60,361 nucleotides of DNA from Pseudomonadales bacterium (GCA_028277965.1 JANQFF010000233.1:1-60361); one strand, 5' to 3'. Positions 1-9,015 are shown, numbered from the stretch's first letter. The notes: generated from the sequence alone by a model not told the origin. A program made the numbers and translations.

Positions 1-798
1 TCCAACGTGGGTAAGGTGTACTGGCTGAAGGTCTTTCAGATTCCCCAGGGGAGCCGAATTGCGAAAGGCCGCCCCATGGTCAACATCCTGCCCCTGGACG
101 GGGCCGAGCGGATCACGGCAATCATGCCGGTATCGGAATACGAATCGAACCACTTCGTCTTTATGGCGACGGCGAACGGAACCGTCAAGAAGACACCGCT
201 CGAACAATTCTCGCGCCCGCGTCCGAGCGGCTTGATTGCCCTCGACCTCGAAGAAGGCAACACCCTTGTGGGTGTGGCGATCACCAACGGCACCAGCGAT
301 GTGCTGCTCTGCAGCAGCGCCGGTAAAGCCGTTCGTTTCAAGGAATCCGACGTGCGCGCGATGGGACGAACCGCCAAAGGTGTGCGCGGTATCAAACTCT
401 CGGGTGATCAGCGACTGATATCCCTCATCATCCCCGAGGAAAATGGTTACCTCCTCACGGCGAGCGAAAACGGTTACGGCAAACGCACAGAAGTGGACGA
501 ATTCCCGGTCAAAGGACGTGGCGGTCTTGGCGTCATCGCGATGCAGACCAGCGACCGTAATGGCCAACTCGTTGGGGCAGCCCAGGTATTCGAAGGGGAT
601 GAGCTCATGCTCATATCGAACCTCGGGACGCTTGTCAGGACCAGCGCGGATGAAGTTTCAGTGCTTGGCCGCAACACCCAGGGCGTTAAACTCATCAACC
701 TGAAAGACGGTGAGCAGCTCAACAGCGTCGAGCGCATCGAAGAACAGGCGAACGGCGACGACGATGTCGTCGCAGACCCCAAAGAGACCGAGGAATAA
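1..798 (+). CDS. gyrA: DNA gyrase subunit A, C-terminal part (5' end outside window)
   Basis: The reading frame is open from base 1 and enters at the motif SNVGKVYWLKVFQIPQ, a highly conserved stretch of the GyrA C-terminal beta-propeller. About 265 residues are present. They are the DNA-wrapping domain only; the breakage-reunion domain with the active Tyr lies upstream of the window. Propeller-blade repeats are visible (GRTAKGVRGIKL, VKGRGGLGVIAM, GRNTQGVKLINL). The protein ends in the acidic tail usual for GyrA. GyrA and GyrB form the A2B2 enzyme that introduces negative supercoils. Its position upstream of serC matches the Pseudomonas order. The stop codon is the first element of a perfect palindrome (797-837). 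Confidence 0.97.
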   Translation, partial: SNVGKVYWLKVFQIPQGSRIAKGRPMVNILPLDGAERITAIMPVSEYESNHFVFMATANGTVKKTPLEQFSRPRPSGLIALDLEEGNTLVGVAITNGTSDVLLCSSAGKAVRFKESDVRAMGRTAKGVRGIKLSGDQRLISLIIPEENGYLLTASENGYGKRTEVDEFPVKGRGGLGVIAMQTSDRNGQLVGAAQVFEGDELMLISNLGTLVRTSADEVSVLGRNTQGVKLINLKDGEQLNSVERIEEQANGDDDVVADPKETEE

Positions 799-837
799 AC
801 TAGTAACAATGGGGTCTGACCCCATTGTTACTAGTTT
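797..837. repeat. Perfect 20+1+20 palindrome of the TAACAATGGGGTC family
   Basis: The left arm is AAACTAGTAACAATGGGGTC (797-816), the centre is one T, and the right arm (818-837) is its exact reverse complement. It starts inside the gyrA stop codon and ends 18 bases before serC. There is no U-tract, so it is not a classical terminator, although the transcript would fold strongly. The same core, degenerate, recurs near 50.9-51.0 kb, and a palindrome of the same geometry but different sequence lies at 53534-53574. Confidence 0.85.
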
Positions 838-855
838 CTGGCTACAGGACACACA

Positions 856-1935
856 GTGACACGAGCGTTTAACTTCTCGGCCGGACCGGCGGCTTTACCG
901 GATGCCGTACTCGAACGGGCGCGGGACGAGATACTGGATTACCAGGGCAGTGGTATGTCTGTTATGGAGATGAGCCACCGGAGTGCCGAGTTCATCGATA
1001 TCGCGACGCGAGCCGAGGCGGACCTGCGCGAACTCCTGGGCGTTTCCGATGACTACCATGTGTTGTTCCTCCAGGGAGGTGCGACTACACAGTTCTCAGC
1101 CATCCCGCTCAATCTGACGGCAGCGGGCGACACCGTCGACTATGTGAATACGGGTTCCTGGTCGGTCAAAGCCATCAAAGAAGCCCGCAAGTACTGTGAG
1201 GTGAACGTGGTGGCCAGCAGTGAAAAGTCGAATTTCGACCGCATACCCGACCCCGGCGAGTGGCATCTCTCACCAGACGCGAAGTACCTGCACATCTGCT
1301 CCAACGAGACGATTGGTGGTGTGCAATTTGCGGAAGCGCCTTCGTCCAGTGTTCCGGTGGTTGCCGACATGTCCTCGGAAATCCTCTCGCGCCCGATCGA
1401 CGTCAACACATACGGTTTGATCTATGCGGGTGCACAGAAAAACATCGGTCCAGCGGGGCTTACCGTAGTGATTGTCCGGAAGGATCTCTGCGGCAGCGCC
1501 CGCCCGGAAACGCCTTCCATGCTCGACTATGCGGTGCAGGCGGATGCGGATTCCATGTCGAATACGCCACCCACCTACACCTGGTACCTGGCCGGGCTCG
1601 TCTTCGAGTGGTTGAAGGAGCAGGGTGGCCTGTCTGGTATTCAGGCAATCAACGAACGCAAAGCCGGACGTTTGTACGGCGCGATCGAAAACAGTAACTT
1701 CTACCACTCACCCGTGGAGGCAGGGGTGCGCTCAACCATGAACGTGCCATTCACACTCCCCGACCCGGCAATGGATGCGGATTTCCTCGCCGGGGCTGAG
1801 GAACGAGGCCTGAAAAACCTGAAAGGGCACCGCAGCGTCGGCGGTATGCGCGCGAGCATCTATAACGCCGTCAGTGAAGAAGCGGTCGAAGCGTTGACAG
1901 ATTACATGCTGGAATTCGAGCGTGAGCGGGGATGA
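856..1935 (+). CDS. serC: Phosphoserine aminotransferase
   Basis: PLP-dependent class V aminotransferase converting 3-phosphohydroxypyruvate and glutamate to phosphoserine, and acting in PLP biosynthesis on the 4-phosphoerythronate-derived keto acid. At 359 residues it has the normal SerC length. It begins with the typical FNFSAGPAALP, has the pyrophosphate-contacting QGGATTQF region near residue 75, and carries the Schiff-base lysine in GLIYAGAQKNIGPAG (about residue 196). The GTG start is placed by alignment to the conserved N-terminus. The gene overlaps pheA by 14 bases, indicating one transcript and probable translational coupling. Confidence 0.96.
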   Translation: MTRAFNFSAGPAALPDAVLERARDEILDYQGSGMSVMEMSHRSAEFIDIATRAEADLRELLGVSDDYHVLFLQGGATTQFSAIPLNLTAAGDTVDYVNTGSWSVKAIKEARKYCEVNVVASSEKSNFDRIPDPGEWHLSPDAKYLHICSNETIGGVQFAEAPSSSVPVVADMSSEILSRPIDVNTYGLIYAGAQKNIGPAGLTVVIVRKDLCGSARPETPSMLDYAVQADADSMSNTPPTYTWYLAGLVFEWLKEQGGLSGIQAINERKAGRLYGAIENSNFYHSPVEAGVRSTMNVPFTLPDPAMDADFLAGAEERGLKNLKGHRSVGGMRASIYNAVSEEAVEALTDYMLEFERERG

Positions 1936-3013
1936 TGACAAGCTGAAACCCGTCAGGGAGAGGATCGATGCGATCGATCGCGAACTCCTGCGCCTGTTCA
2001 ATGAGCGGGCTGAGTGCGCACTCAAAGTGGGTGAGATCAAACAGGGTGATCAATCCGAAGACCCCGTGTATTACCGGCCTGAGCGGGAAGCGCAGATCCT
2101 CACACGCCTGATGAATGAAAACGACGGTCCACTCTCTGATACCGACGTTGCGGGCCTCTTTCGCGAAATCATCTCGTGCTGCCTGAATCTCGAGCTGCCG
2201 CTGACGGTCGCGTACTTTGGCCCGGAAGGCACTTATACGGAAGCCGCAACCGTCAAACAATTCGGCCACTTCGCGGGTACCCGCCCACTGGCGTCCATCG
2301 ACGAGGTGTTCCGCGAAGTCGAGTCGGGCTCGGCACACTATGGTGTGGTGCCGGTGGAGAACTCCACTGAGGGTATGGTCAACCACACGCTCGACTGTTT
2401 TCTCGAATCGTCCGTCAAAATCTGCGCCGAGGTCGAGCTACCCATTCATCATGCGCTCCTGCGTGCAGAAGATGCGGACGGCGACATCACCCAGATCCTT
2501 TCCCACGCCCAGAGTCTCGCGCAGTGCCGCAGCTGGCTCGACCGGAACTATCCCGGGGTGGAACGGGTTGCTGTAGCGAGCAACGCGGAAGCAGCACGTC
2601 AGGCGGCAGAAAGTACTGATGCTGCGGCCATCGCCGGTGAGATGGCAGCAGAACGCTACGGGTTGAGAATCCTCTCGGCCCATATAGAAGATCAGCCCGA
2701 CAACAAAACCCGTTTCCTCGTCCTCGGACGCCAGGATGTGGGTCCAAGTGGACGCGACAAAACGTCGATCCTCGTCTCGGTGAGAAACGAGCCGGGGGCG
2801 CTACTGCGCGTCCTCGAACCGTTCGACCGTTTTGGTATCAGCCTGACCCGGATCGAAACACGCCCGGCACGAAGTGGCGACTGGTCGTATGTTTTTTTCA
2901 TCGACTTCGACGGTCACGAGCGTGACGACAACGCCCGCCAGGTACTGGAAGCCATCCGGAGTGTTGCATTTGAAGTGCGTTCACTCGGTTCGTACCCGCA
3001 AACGGTAGTGTAA
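1922..3013 (+). CDS. pheA: Bifunctional chorismate mutase / prephenate dehydratase (P-protein)
   Basis: Makes phenylpyruvate from chorismate. Residues 1-90 form an AroQ-type chorismate mutase helix bundle (VRERIDAIDRELLRLFNERA). Residues about 95-275 are the prephenate dehydratase domain, with the entry motif VAYFGPEGTYTEAA, the active-site ENSTEGMV and the conserved NKTRFLVLG. Residues about 280-360 are a C-terminal ACT domain (NEPGALLRVLEPF) for phenylalanine feedback. The usual ESRP Phe-binding motif of the ACT domain reads ETRP here. GTG start inside serC; 363 residues is normal. hisC starts two bases after the stop. Confidence 0.96.
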   Translation: MSGDDDKLKPVRERIDAIDRELLRLFNERAECALKVGEIKQGDQSEDPVYYRPEREAQILTRLMNENDGPLSDTDVAGLFREIISCCLNLELPLTVAYFGPEGTYTEAATVKQFGHFAGTRPLASIDEVFREVESGSAHYGVVPVENSTEGMVNHTLDCFLESSVKICAEVELPIHHALLRAEDADGDITQILSHAQSLAQCRSWLDRNYPGVERVAVASNAEAARQAAESTDAAAIAGEMAAERYGLRILSAHIEDQPDNKTRFLVLGRQDVGPSGRDKTSILVSVRNEPGALLRVLEPFDRFGISLTRIETRPARSGDWSYVFFIDFDGHERDDNARQVLEAIRSVAFEVRSLGSYPQTVV

Positions 3014-3015
3014 AC

Positions 3016-4101
3016 ATGAGCAACGTTCACGAGGGTATATCCGGCCTCGCACCTTATCAGCCTGGTAAACCGATCGATGAGCTCACGCGTGAGCTGGGGA
3101 TCAGCGACATCATCAAGCTCGCCAGCAACGAAAACCCGCTGGGACCGGGTCCGCTCGTGCAGGAGGCAATTGCAACAGAGCTCAAACAACTCTCGCGTTA
3201 TCCGGATGGCAGCGGCTACAGACTGAAAGCTGCACTGTCAGAGCATCTCAATATCGATCCCGCCCAGATTACGCTCGGCAACGGCTCCAACGATGTACTG
3301 GATCTCGTTGCAAGGGCCACGGTAGAACCGGGAACTGAGGCGATCATTGCCGAACACAGCTTTGTCGTTTACCGCCTCGCGGTCACCTGTGCAGGCGGTA
3401 CGCTCGTTACGGTCCCTGCCAAAAACTACGGGACGGATCTGGATGGCATGCTTGATGCCATTACTGACGCCACCCGGACGATATTCATCGCCAATCCGAA
3501 CAACCCCACGGGTACCTGGGTCAGTCGGACCGATCTCGAAGGCTTCCTCGCGAAAGTCCCAGAGCGGGTCTGGGTGGTTCTGGATGAAGCTTATTTCGAG
3601 TACGCCACCGATCCGGAATATCCGAACGCGCTCGATTACCTTGGCACTTATCCGAACCTGATTGTGACGAGGACGTTCTCGAAAATTCACGCGCTTGCAG
3701 CGCTGCGGGTCGGTTACAGCATCTCGAGTGATGCGTTTGCGGATCTCCTCAACCGCGCCCGTCAGCCCTTCAACGTGTCGAGTGTCGGCCTGGCCGCTGC
3801 CACGGCATCGCTTGGCGATGCGCAGTTTCTCGCCACAAGCCGTGAACTCAACAAGACCGGCATGATAGAGCTCGAACGGGGCCTCGATGGTCTCAACCTG
3901 CCCTGGATCCCGTCACTCGGGAATTTCATCACGTTCGATTGCGGCCGGCCCGGTCCGGAAGTATTTGACGCGCTCCTGCATGAAGGCGTGATTGTGAGAC
4001 CTGTGGCGGAATACGGCTTGCCGAATCATCTTCGCGTGACGGTTGGTACGTCAGAAGAGAATGTCCGATTCCTCGATGCTCTTTCGCGTGTCCTTGCATG
4101 A
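3016..4101 (+). CDS. hisC: Histidinol-phosphate aminotransferase
   Basis: Class I/II PLP aminotransferase of histidine synthesis; in this gene context (after pheA) the paralog may also serve aromatic amino-acid transamination. The 361 residues include the N-terminal KLASNENPLGP motif, the NPNNPTG substrate/PLP motif, the DEAYFEY loop and the lysine of TRTFSKIHALAALRVGY. Most HisC proteins read SKAYGLAG where this one reads SKIHALAA. ATG start; it follows pheA by two bases. In Pseudomonas a tyrA-aroA fusion follows; here only a hairpin-rich gap precedes cmk. Confidence 0.94.
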   Translation: MSNVHEGISGLAPYQPGKPIDELTRELGISDIIKLASNENPLGPGPLVQEAIATELKQLSRYPDGSGYRLKAALSEHLNIDPAQITLGNGSNDVLDLVARATVEPGTEAIIAEHSFVVYRLAVTCAGGTLVTVPAKNYGTDLDGMLDAITDATRTIFIANPNNPTGTWVSRTDLEGFLAKVPERVWVVLDEAYFEYATDPEYPNALDYLGTYPNLIVTRTFSKIHALAALRVGYSISSDAFADLLNRARQPFNVSSVGLAAATASLGDAQFLATSRELNKTGMIELERGLDGLNLPWIPSLGNFITFDCGRPGPEVFDALLHEGVIVRPVAEYGLPNHLRVTVGTSEENVRFLDALSRVLA

Positions 4102-4210
4102 ATCGCGGCTAAATGCCGCTGCCGGAATCGGCTGTGTGCCGATTCCTTACCGAGTTTTTCGAGGACGAAAAACTCGCAAAGGCGCGAAGCGACTTACTTC
4201 AGCCGCGATT
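4101..4210. repeat. Compound REP-like inverted repeat between hisC and cmk
   Basis: The outer arms are AATCGCGGCT (4101-4110) and AGCCGCGATT (4201-4210), the ends of the REP family seen throughout the window. Nested inside are two further hairpins: GGAATCGGC / GCCGATTCC (about 4123-4145) and GAGTTTTTC / GAAAAACTC (about 4152-4175). The left arm starts at the last base of the hisC stop codon. The gap fills the place where tyrA-aroA stands in related genomes. Confidence 0.75.
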
Positions 4211-4218
4211 TATTGGGT

Positions 4219-4905
4219 ATGAGTCAAATCCCGGTCATCGCCATCGACGGCCCCGGCGGGTCGGGCAAAGGCACTCTGGCGCGCAAAGTTGCAGAAAACC
4301 TCAACTGGCACCTGCTCGATTCCGGCGCGTTGTACCGCATTGTGGGATGCACCTGCGTGCGGCGGGGTGTCGACCCGAATGACGAAGCCGCCGCGGCTGA
4401 ACTTGCAGAAAAACTGACCATCCGGTTCGAGGGTGAACGGGCGTTTGTCGATGACGATGACATCACCGACGAGATCCGATCCGAGGATGGGGGCACGCTT
4501 GCATCGATAGTGGCCGCTCACCCGCAAGTTCGCAAAGCGGTCCTCAATCTCCAGCACGGGTTCCGCAGAGCACCCGGTCTGGTCGCGGACGGTCGCGACA
4601 TGGGGACGGTTGTTTTTGCGGATGCCGGGTTGAAGATATTCCTCGATGCAAGTGCTGAAGAACGTGCTGAGCGTCGCTATAAACAGTTGAAAAACAAAGG
4701 GTTAAGTGTTAGCTTGCCCGGCCTTCTCGAGCAGATCACCGAACGGGATGCCCGGGATAGAGGACGTGCAATTGCCCCGTTGAAGCCCGCCGAAGACGCG
4801 GTTGTCATCGATAGCACTCAAATGACAATAGACGAGGTGGTCACGCAGGTGATGTCACTTGTGTCTGACCACGGTTTTGGGCGGGCGGCAGAAAGAGCGG
4901 AATGA
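4219..4905 (+). CDS. cmk: Cytidylate kinase
   Basis: Phosphorylates CMP/dCMP to the diphosphate in nucleotide recycling. The P-loop is IDGPGGSGKGT at residues 8-18. The NMP-binding region includes LDSGALYRIV and GRDMGTVVF, and the lid contains ERAERRYKQL. The 228 residues match the family. An in-frame TTG at 4213 would add two residues; the ATG at 4219 gives the conventional MSQIPVIAIDG start. The gene lies just downstream of the compound repeat and upstream of rpsA, its usual neighbour in gammaproteobacteria. Confidence 0.95.
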   Translation: MSQIPVIAIDGPGGSGKGTLARKVAENLNWHLLDSGALYRIVGCTCVRRGVDPNDEAAAAELAEKLTIRFEGERAFVDDDDITDEIRSEDGGTLASIVAAHPQVRKAVLNLQHGFRRAPGLVADGRDMGTVVFADAGLKIFLDASAEERAERRYKQLKNKGLSVSLPGLLEQITERDARDRGRAIAPLKPAEDAVVIDSTQMTIDEVVTQVMSLVSDHGFGRAAERAE

Positions 4906-4933
4906 TGGCAATGCACATGTGTTTAACTAACCC

Positions 4934-4977
4934 AAGGAGCGCTCTGCAACCTATCGGATAGCTTTATCCCCGCAGAG
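4934..4977 (+). promoter_or_regulatory. Structured rpsA leader (candidate autogenous S1 control region)
   Basis: The leader ahead of rpsA contains CTCTGC (4942-4947) pairing with GCAGAG (4972-4977). Inside it, CTATCGGATAG folds into a small hairpin that exposes GGA. An AAGGAG sits far upstream at 4934-4939, and no good Shine-Dalgarno site lies directly before the ATG at 4991. Known rpsA leaders in enterics and pseudomonads use hairpins with GGA loops and lack a strong SD, which allows S1 to repress its own mRNA. Function here is inferred by analogy. Confidence 0.45.
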
Positions 4978-4990
4978 TGAAATTAACTGA

Positions 4991-6676
4991 ATGAGCGAAT
5001 CTTTTGCCGAACTATTTGAAGAAAGTCTACAGACCATCGAGATGGCCCCAGGGTCGATCGTTACCGGCACGGTGGTCGAAATTGACGACGACTGGGTGGT
5101 GGTCCACGCAGGTCTGAAGTCAGAGGGAGTTATTCCCAAAAGCCAGTTTGTAAATGAAGAGGGTGAGTTCTCCCTCGCGATTGGTGACCAGGTCAAGGTT
5201 GCCATGGAAGTGGTTGATGACGGCTGGGGTGAAACGCGCCTGTCACGGGAAAAAGCCCGGCGCGCAGAATCCTGGCAGGCACTTGAAACGGCCCATGAGG
5301 GCCACGAAGTGGTCACCGGTATCATCAACGGTAAGGTCAAAGGTGGCTTTACGGTCGATATCAACGACATCCGTGCGTTCCTGCCCGGATCTCTTGTCGA
5401 CATCCGCCCCTTGCGCGAAACCGCGCACCTCGAGGGTAAACCTCTCGAATTCAAAGTCATCAAGCTTGATCAGAAGCGCAACAACGTCGTGGTTTCCCGG
5501 CGAGCGGTTCTGGAAGAAGAGAACAGCCACGAGCGCGAAGCGCTGCTTGCATCTCTTCAGGAAGGTCAGGACGTCAAAGGGATCGTCAAAAACCTCACCG
5601 ACTACGGTGCGTTTGTCGACCTCGGTGGCGTGGATGGCCTTCTGCACATCACCGATATGGCCTGGAAGCGTATCCGGCATCCGAGCGAAATGGTCAATGT
5701 CGGCGACGAGGTCGATGTCCGTATTCTCAAGTTCGACCGTGAGAAGAACCGCGTCAGCCTCGGGATGAAGCAACTCGGTGACGATCCGTGGGTCGACATC
5801 GTACGGCGCTACCCGGAAGGTGCCCGCGTGCTCGCCAATGTCACCAACCTCACCGATTACGGTTGTTTTGCCGAAATCGAGGAAGGTGTTGAAGGTCTTG
5901 TTCACGTTTCCGAAATGGACTGGACCAACAAGAACATTCACCCGAGCAAGGTTGTGAATGTCGGTGACGAGGTTGAAGTGATGGTGCTCGACATCGATGA
6001 AGATCGACGTCGTATCTCGCTCGGCATCAAGCAGTGCCGGCCCAATCCGTGGGAAGAGTTCAGCATCAGCCACGCCAAAGGCGACAAGATCCGCGGCAGC
6101 ATCAAGTCGATTACCGACTTCGGTATCTTCATTGGTCTCGATGGTGGCATCGACGGCCTGGTGCACCTCTCAGACATTTCCTGGAACGAGCCTGGAGAAA
6201 CGGCGGTGCGTCGTTACTCAAAGGGTGAAGAGATTGAAACCCTCATCCTTTCGGTCGATCCGGAACGGGAACGTATCTCTCTCGGGATCAAACAGCTCGA
6301 CCAGGATCCATTCTCCGACTACACAGCGGTCAACGATCGCGGTAGTGTTGTGCAGGGGACTATCAGGGAGGTCGAGCCCAAAGAAGCGGTTATCGAGCTG
6401 GCAGAAGAGGTTGAGGGTATTCTCAAAGCCTCTGAGATCAGCATTGATCGGGTGGAAGATGCGCGCAATGTGCTCACACCAGGTGAAGCCATTGAGGTGA
6501 AAATCGTGAGCGTCGATCGCAAGAACCGCACCATTGGGTTGTCGATAAAAGCGAAAGAAATTGATGACGAACGAGCTGCTGTACGGGAGCATCAGAAGCA
6601 GGAGACAGATCGTCCAGGCGCCGCGACGCTTGGAGATCTCATCAAAGCCCAGATGGACAAGAAGGACGACGAGTAA
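4991..6676 (+). CDS. rpsA: 30S ribosomal protein S1
   Basis: RNA-binding protein that docks mRNA on the 30S subunit. The 561 residues hold six S1 (OB-fold) repeats at about 20-86, 104-170, 191-260, 275-345, 362-432 and 449-515. Repeats 3-5 show the typical G.V..ITDFG.FI.L.GG..GLVH.S pattern. The opening [13 protein letters not shown] is the canonical N-terminus of proteobacterial S1. It sits between cmk and ihfB, the normal order. Translation probably relies on the structured leader rather than a strong SD. Confidence 0.97.
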   Translation: MSESFAELFEESLQTIEMAPGSIVTGTVVEIDDDWVVVHAGLKSEGVIPKSQFVNEEGEFSLAIGDQVKVAMEVVDDGWGETRLSREKARRAESWQALETAHEGHEVVTGIINGKVKGGFTVDINDIRAFLPGSLVDIRPLRETAHLEGKPLEFKVIKLDQKRNNVVVSRRAVLEEENSHEREALLASLQEGQDVKGIVKNLTDYGAFVDLGGVDGLLHITDMAWKRIRHPSEMVNVGDEVDVRILKFDREKNRVSLGMKQLGDDPWVDIVRRYPEGARVLANVTNLTDYGCFAEIEEGVEGLVHVSEMDWTNKNIHPSKVVNVGDEVEVMVLDIDEDRRRISLGIKQCRPNPWEEFSISHAKGDKIRGSIKSITDFGIFIGLDGGIDGLVHLSDISWNEPGETAVRRYSKGEEIETLILSVDPERERISLGIKQLDQDPFSDYTAVNDRGSVVQGTIREVEPKEAVIELAEEVEGILKASEISIDRVEDARNVLTPGEAIEVKIVSVDRKNRTIGLSIKAKEIDDERAAVREHQKQETDRPGAATLGDLIKAQMDKKDDE

Positions 6677-6719
6677 CCCTTAAGGGCGTTACGGTCTCAA
6701 TTCCATGAGTTCCAGCAGC

Positions 6720-7067
6720 ATGACCAAATCAGAACTGATTGAGCGGATTGTTGTGGCCCAGTCTCAACAACTGGGCTCGCAGCTCACCAGCAAAGATGTG
6801 GAGCTGGCGGTGAAAGCCATGCTGGAGCAGATGTCCAAAACGCTGGCAAGTGGCGAACGTATCGAGATCCGGGGTTTCGGGAGTTTCTCCCTGCACTACC
6901 GTGCACCCCGGATCGGTCGTAATCCGAAGACCGGAGAATCCGTCGGGCTCGCCGGGAAATATGTCCCTCACTTCAAGCCGGGCAAAGAACTGAGAGACCG
7001 GGTGAATTCGGCATTGCATGCGGAGAAGGCTGAAACACAAGCCGATGGCGAAACAGATCGCGGCTGA
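6720..7067 (+). CDS. ihfB: Integration host factor subunit beta
   Basis: DNA-bending HU/IHF-family protein; with IhfA it forms the heterodimer used in recombination, replication and transcription. The 115 residues include the signature [20 protein letters not shown] and the DNA-intercalating arm [10 protein letters not shown], ending in [13 protein letters not shown] chose the ATG at 6720 because [10 protein letters not shown] is the family start; an ATG at 6705 would add five residues (MSSSS). The last three codons and the stop lie inside a REP palindrome (7056-7123), so the C-terminus ETDRG is partly repeat-encoded. Confidence 0.95.
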   Translation: MTKSELIERIVVAQSQQLGSQLTSKDVELAVKAMLEQMSKTLASGERIEIRGFGSFSLHYRAPRIGRNPKTGESVGLAGKYVPHFKPGKELRDRVNSALHAEKAETQADGETDRG

Positions 7068-7123
7068 AGCCGCTCCTACAGAGATAGAAGGATCGCTCTG
7101 TAGGAGCGGCTTCAGCCGCGATC
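7056..7123. repeat. Inverted REP pair (REPIN-like)
   Basis: Two 28-base arms (7056-7083 and 7096-7123) are exact reverse complements with a 12-base loop. Each arm contains the core GGAGCGGCTTCAGCCGC or its complement. The left arm supplies the ihfB stop codon. It separates ihfB from lapA and would form a strong hairpin in RNA; without a U-run it may serve mRNA stability rather than termination. Confidence 0.9.
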
Positions 7124-7142
7124 CCTTAGTGAGTGGATCCTG

Positions 7143-7439
7143 ATGAACTGGCTCAGAAACCTCGTCGTGCTGGCTGCTGCGCTCATCGCTTTTCTTGGTG
7201 CGGCGCTCGCAGTGAATCAACAGCAGATCTCCCTCAACTTTGCGATCTGGGAAACCCCATTTGCACTCTCGGTGTTCTGGTGGCTCCTGGCTGCGTTTGC
7301 ACTTGGCCTGCTCTTTGGTCTCTTGAACGCAATCTGGGTGAACGTCCGCCACAGACTTCAGAACCGCAAGTTGCGTCAGTCACTGGCGCAGGCGAATGCG
7401 GAACTGGAACGACTGAGATCGCTCTCCGTCGAATCGTGA
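7143..7439 (+). CDS. lapA: Lipopolysaccharide assembly protein A domain protein
   Basis: Small inner-membrane protein of 98 residues with two transmembrane helices (about 5-25 and 43-65) followed by a cytoplasmic coiled-coil tail (RKLRQSLAQANAELERLRS). This is the LapA/DUF1049 layout. LapA works with LapB and FtsH in adjusting LpxC levels and hence LPS synthesis. The ATG at 7143 gives the hydrophobic N-terminus directly. It lies between ihfB and lapB; the gap to lapB is 18 bases. Confidence 0.9.
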   Translation: MNWLRNLVVLAAALIAFLGAALAVNQQQISLNFAIWETPFALSVFWWLLAAFALGLLFGLLNAIWVNVRHRLQNRKLRQSLAQANAELERLRSLSVES

Positions 7440-7457
7440 CAGTGGAATCCTGACGGG

Positions 7458-8594
7458 TTGGATCTGCCGAATAACATCCTCCTGTATGTTCTGCTCCTGA
7501 TAGCGCTGGCGCTGGGTTATGTGATTGGCCGACGTGAGCGGCGGGGTAAACGCAAAGAAACTGCTATTCGGGACTACTACCAGGGTCTCAACTTCCTCCT
7601 GTCAGATCGTCCCAACCTGGGTGTGGATGAGTTTATCCGCGCTGCTGAAGTGTCCGATCAGACAATTGACGTGCATCTGGCCATGGCAGGCGTGGTGCGT
7701 CGGCGTGGTGAGATGGACAAAGCGATCCGGATACATCAGAACCTGCTTGCGTCCCCCGTCCTGTCCAATGCGAATAAACAACTCGTTGAGATGGAGCTTG
7801 CCAGGGATTATCACGCGGCAGGGTTGCTCGACCGGGCTGAACGTCTGCTCCTGACGATATCGGAACGCAAATCTGCCCATCAGAAAGACGCAGCGGAACT
7901 CCTGCTGGACCTCTACGAACAGGAGCGGGACTGGGAGCAGGCGATTGCCGTGAGCTCAAATCTGGTGCGATCCAGCAGCGAGATCCGCCAGCGGGTTGGC
8001 CACTTTCACTGTGAGCTTGCCCAGAACCACCTCGATGCCCAGGATCTCAAAAGCGCAAAACGTGAGGTGAACCGCGCAATCGAACTTGCGCCGACAGAAG
8101 CCCGTGGGCACTGGCTGCTGGCCCAGCTCGAGCATAAACAGCGGCGGTTCAAACGGGCACTCAAACACCTGCGTAAAGCACACGAGCTGCAATCGAATCT
8201 GACACCGGCCTTGTTGCCTTTGTACCGACAGTGTTGTGAGCAACTCTCTGATGAGACGGAGTACGAGCGTTTCCTGCGTGATGTCGTTCGGGCAACACCG
8301 GATCCCGTTTCGCTGCGGGCCTTGATGGAGCATCTGAAGAGTCAGGGGCGTCCGGTCGATCCGGATGAATTCATCGACGAGATCAGCCGCGCACCTGAGA
8401 TTGCTCATTTGCCCATGCTCCTTGAATTCGCGGAGACCGAGTCGACGGAGCCGATCAAACGTCAGGTTCGCAAGGTTGTCAGCGAAGAGCCTTCTTACCA
8501 GTGCCGCAATTGTGGTTTCACAAGCCACGGACTGATGTGGCACTGCCCAACCTGCAAAGCCTGGGGTTCGTTCGGCACACCAACCCGCTCCTGA
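7458..8594 (+). CDS. lapB: Lipopolysaccharide assembly protein B (TPR protein)
   Basis: The 378-residue protein has an N-terminal membrane anchor (residues 5-22), a basic stretch (GRRERRGKRKE), repeated TPR helices through about residue 340 and a C-terminal rubredoxin-like zinc/iron site with two C-x2-C pairs (CRNC and CPTC). This is exactly the LapB/YciM architecture, which recruits LpxC for FtsH proteolysis. The TTG start at 7458 is preceded by GACGGG and is needed to include the membrane anchor. Likely co-transcribed with lapA. Confidence 0.93.
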   Translation: MDLPNNILLYVLLLIALALGYVIGRRERRGKRKETAIRDYYQGLNFLLSDRPNLGVDEFIRAAEVSDQTIDVHLAMAGVVRRRGEMDKAIRIHQNLLASPVLSNANKQLVEMELARDYHAAGLLDRAERLLLTISERKSAHQKDAAELLLDLYEQERDWEQAIAVSSNLVRSSSEIRQRVGHFHCELAQNHLDAQDLKSAKREVNRAIELAPTEARGHWLLAQLEHKQRRFKRALKHLRKAHELQSNLTPALLPLYRQCCEQLSDETEYERFLRDVVRATPDPVSLRALMEHLKSQGRPVDPDEFIDEISRAPEIAHLPMLLEFAETESTEPIKRQVRKVVSEEPSYQCRNCGFTSHGLMWHCPTCKAWGSFGTPTRS

Positions 8595-8689
8595 ATCTCG
8601 CAACGTTCGGGGTCGATGGCCGACATCGGAGATCCTGCGCGACGAATACGCTGTCCTTTCTATCAACAACAGAATGAGTGGAGGCGTTT

Positions 8690-8971
8690 ATGTCGTTCAT
8701 ATCCCGGTTGGCTCACACAACCATCGCTCTGGTCTTTTTTGTCATGAGTCACATGGCACTGGCTGCCGATGAGCTCGTCAACATCAACACGGCGACTGCA
8801 CAGGAACTGGCCCAGGTGCTTGTCGGTGTCGGTACAAGCCGGGCACAGGCCATCGTTCAGTATCGGGAAACGTATGGAGATTTCATTCACCCTGAAGATC
8901 TGCTGCTCGTGAAAGGCATCGGTGACCGGGTGCTTGAAACCAACCGCGGCCGGATTGTGATCGGCGAGTAG
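8690..8971 (+). CDS. ComEA-like helix-hairpin-helix protein
   Basis: 93 residues with a signal peptide (cleavage near HMALAADE) and the HhH repeat typical of ComEA: VNINTATAQELAQVLVGVG and VKGIGDRVLETNRG. Family members bind DNA non-specifically in the periplasm during uptake. The ATG at 8690 has GGAGG seven bases upstream; an in-frame GTG at 8678 is less likely. A similar gene ends the Pseudomonas O-antigen locus; here it stands before the glycan operon. Confidence 0.88.
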   Translation: MSFISRLAHTTIALVFFVMSHMALAADELVNINTATAQELAQVLVGVGTSRAQAIVQYRETYGDFIHPEDLLLVKGIGDRVLETNRGRIVIGE

Positions 8972-9015
8972 TTCAGTCTGTCGCGCCTGAAGCTGTTTCA
9001 CTATCTCTGAAGGAC

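Noticed and set aside
4113-4382. Plus-strand ORF across the hisC-cmk repeat
   Set aside because: It runs through the hairpins and then out of frame into cmk; no SD and no recognisable sequence.
5243-6166. 307-codon minus-strand ORF inside rpsA
   Set aside because: Antisense shadow of the S1 repeats; rpsA is certain and fully intact.
7956-8669. 237-codon minus-strand ORF
   Set aside because: Antisense to lapB, which has a clear TPR and zinc-site structure; no SD and no family similarity.
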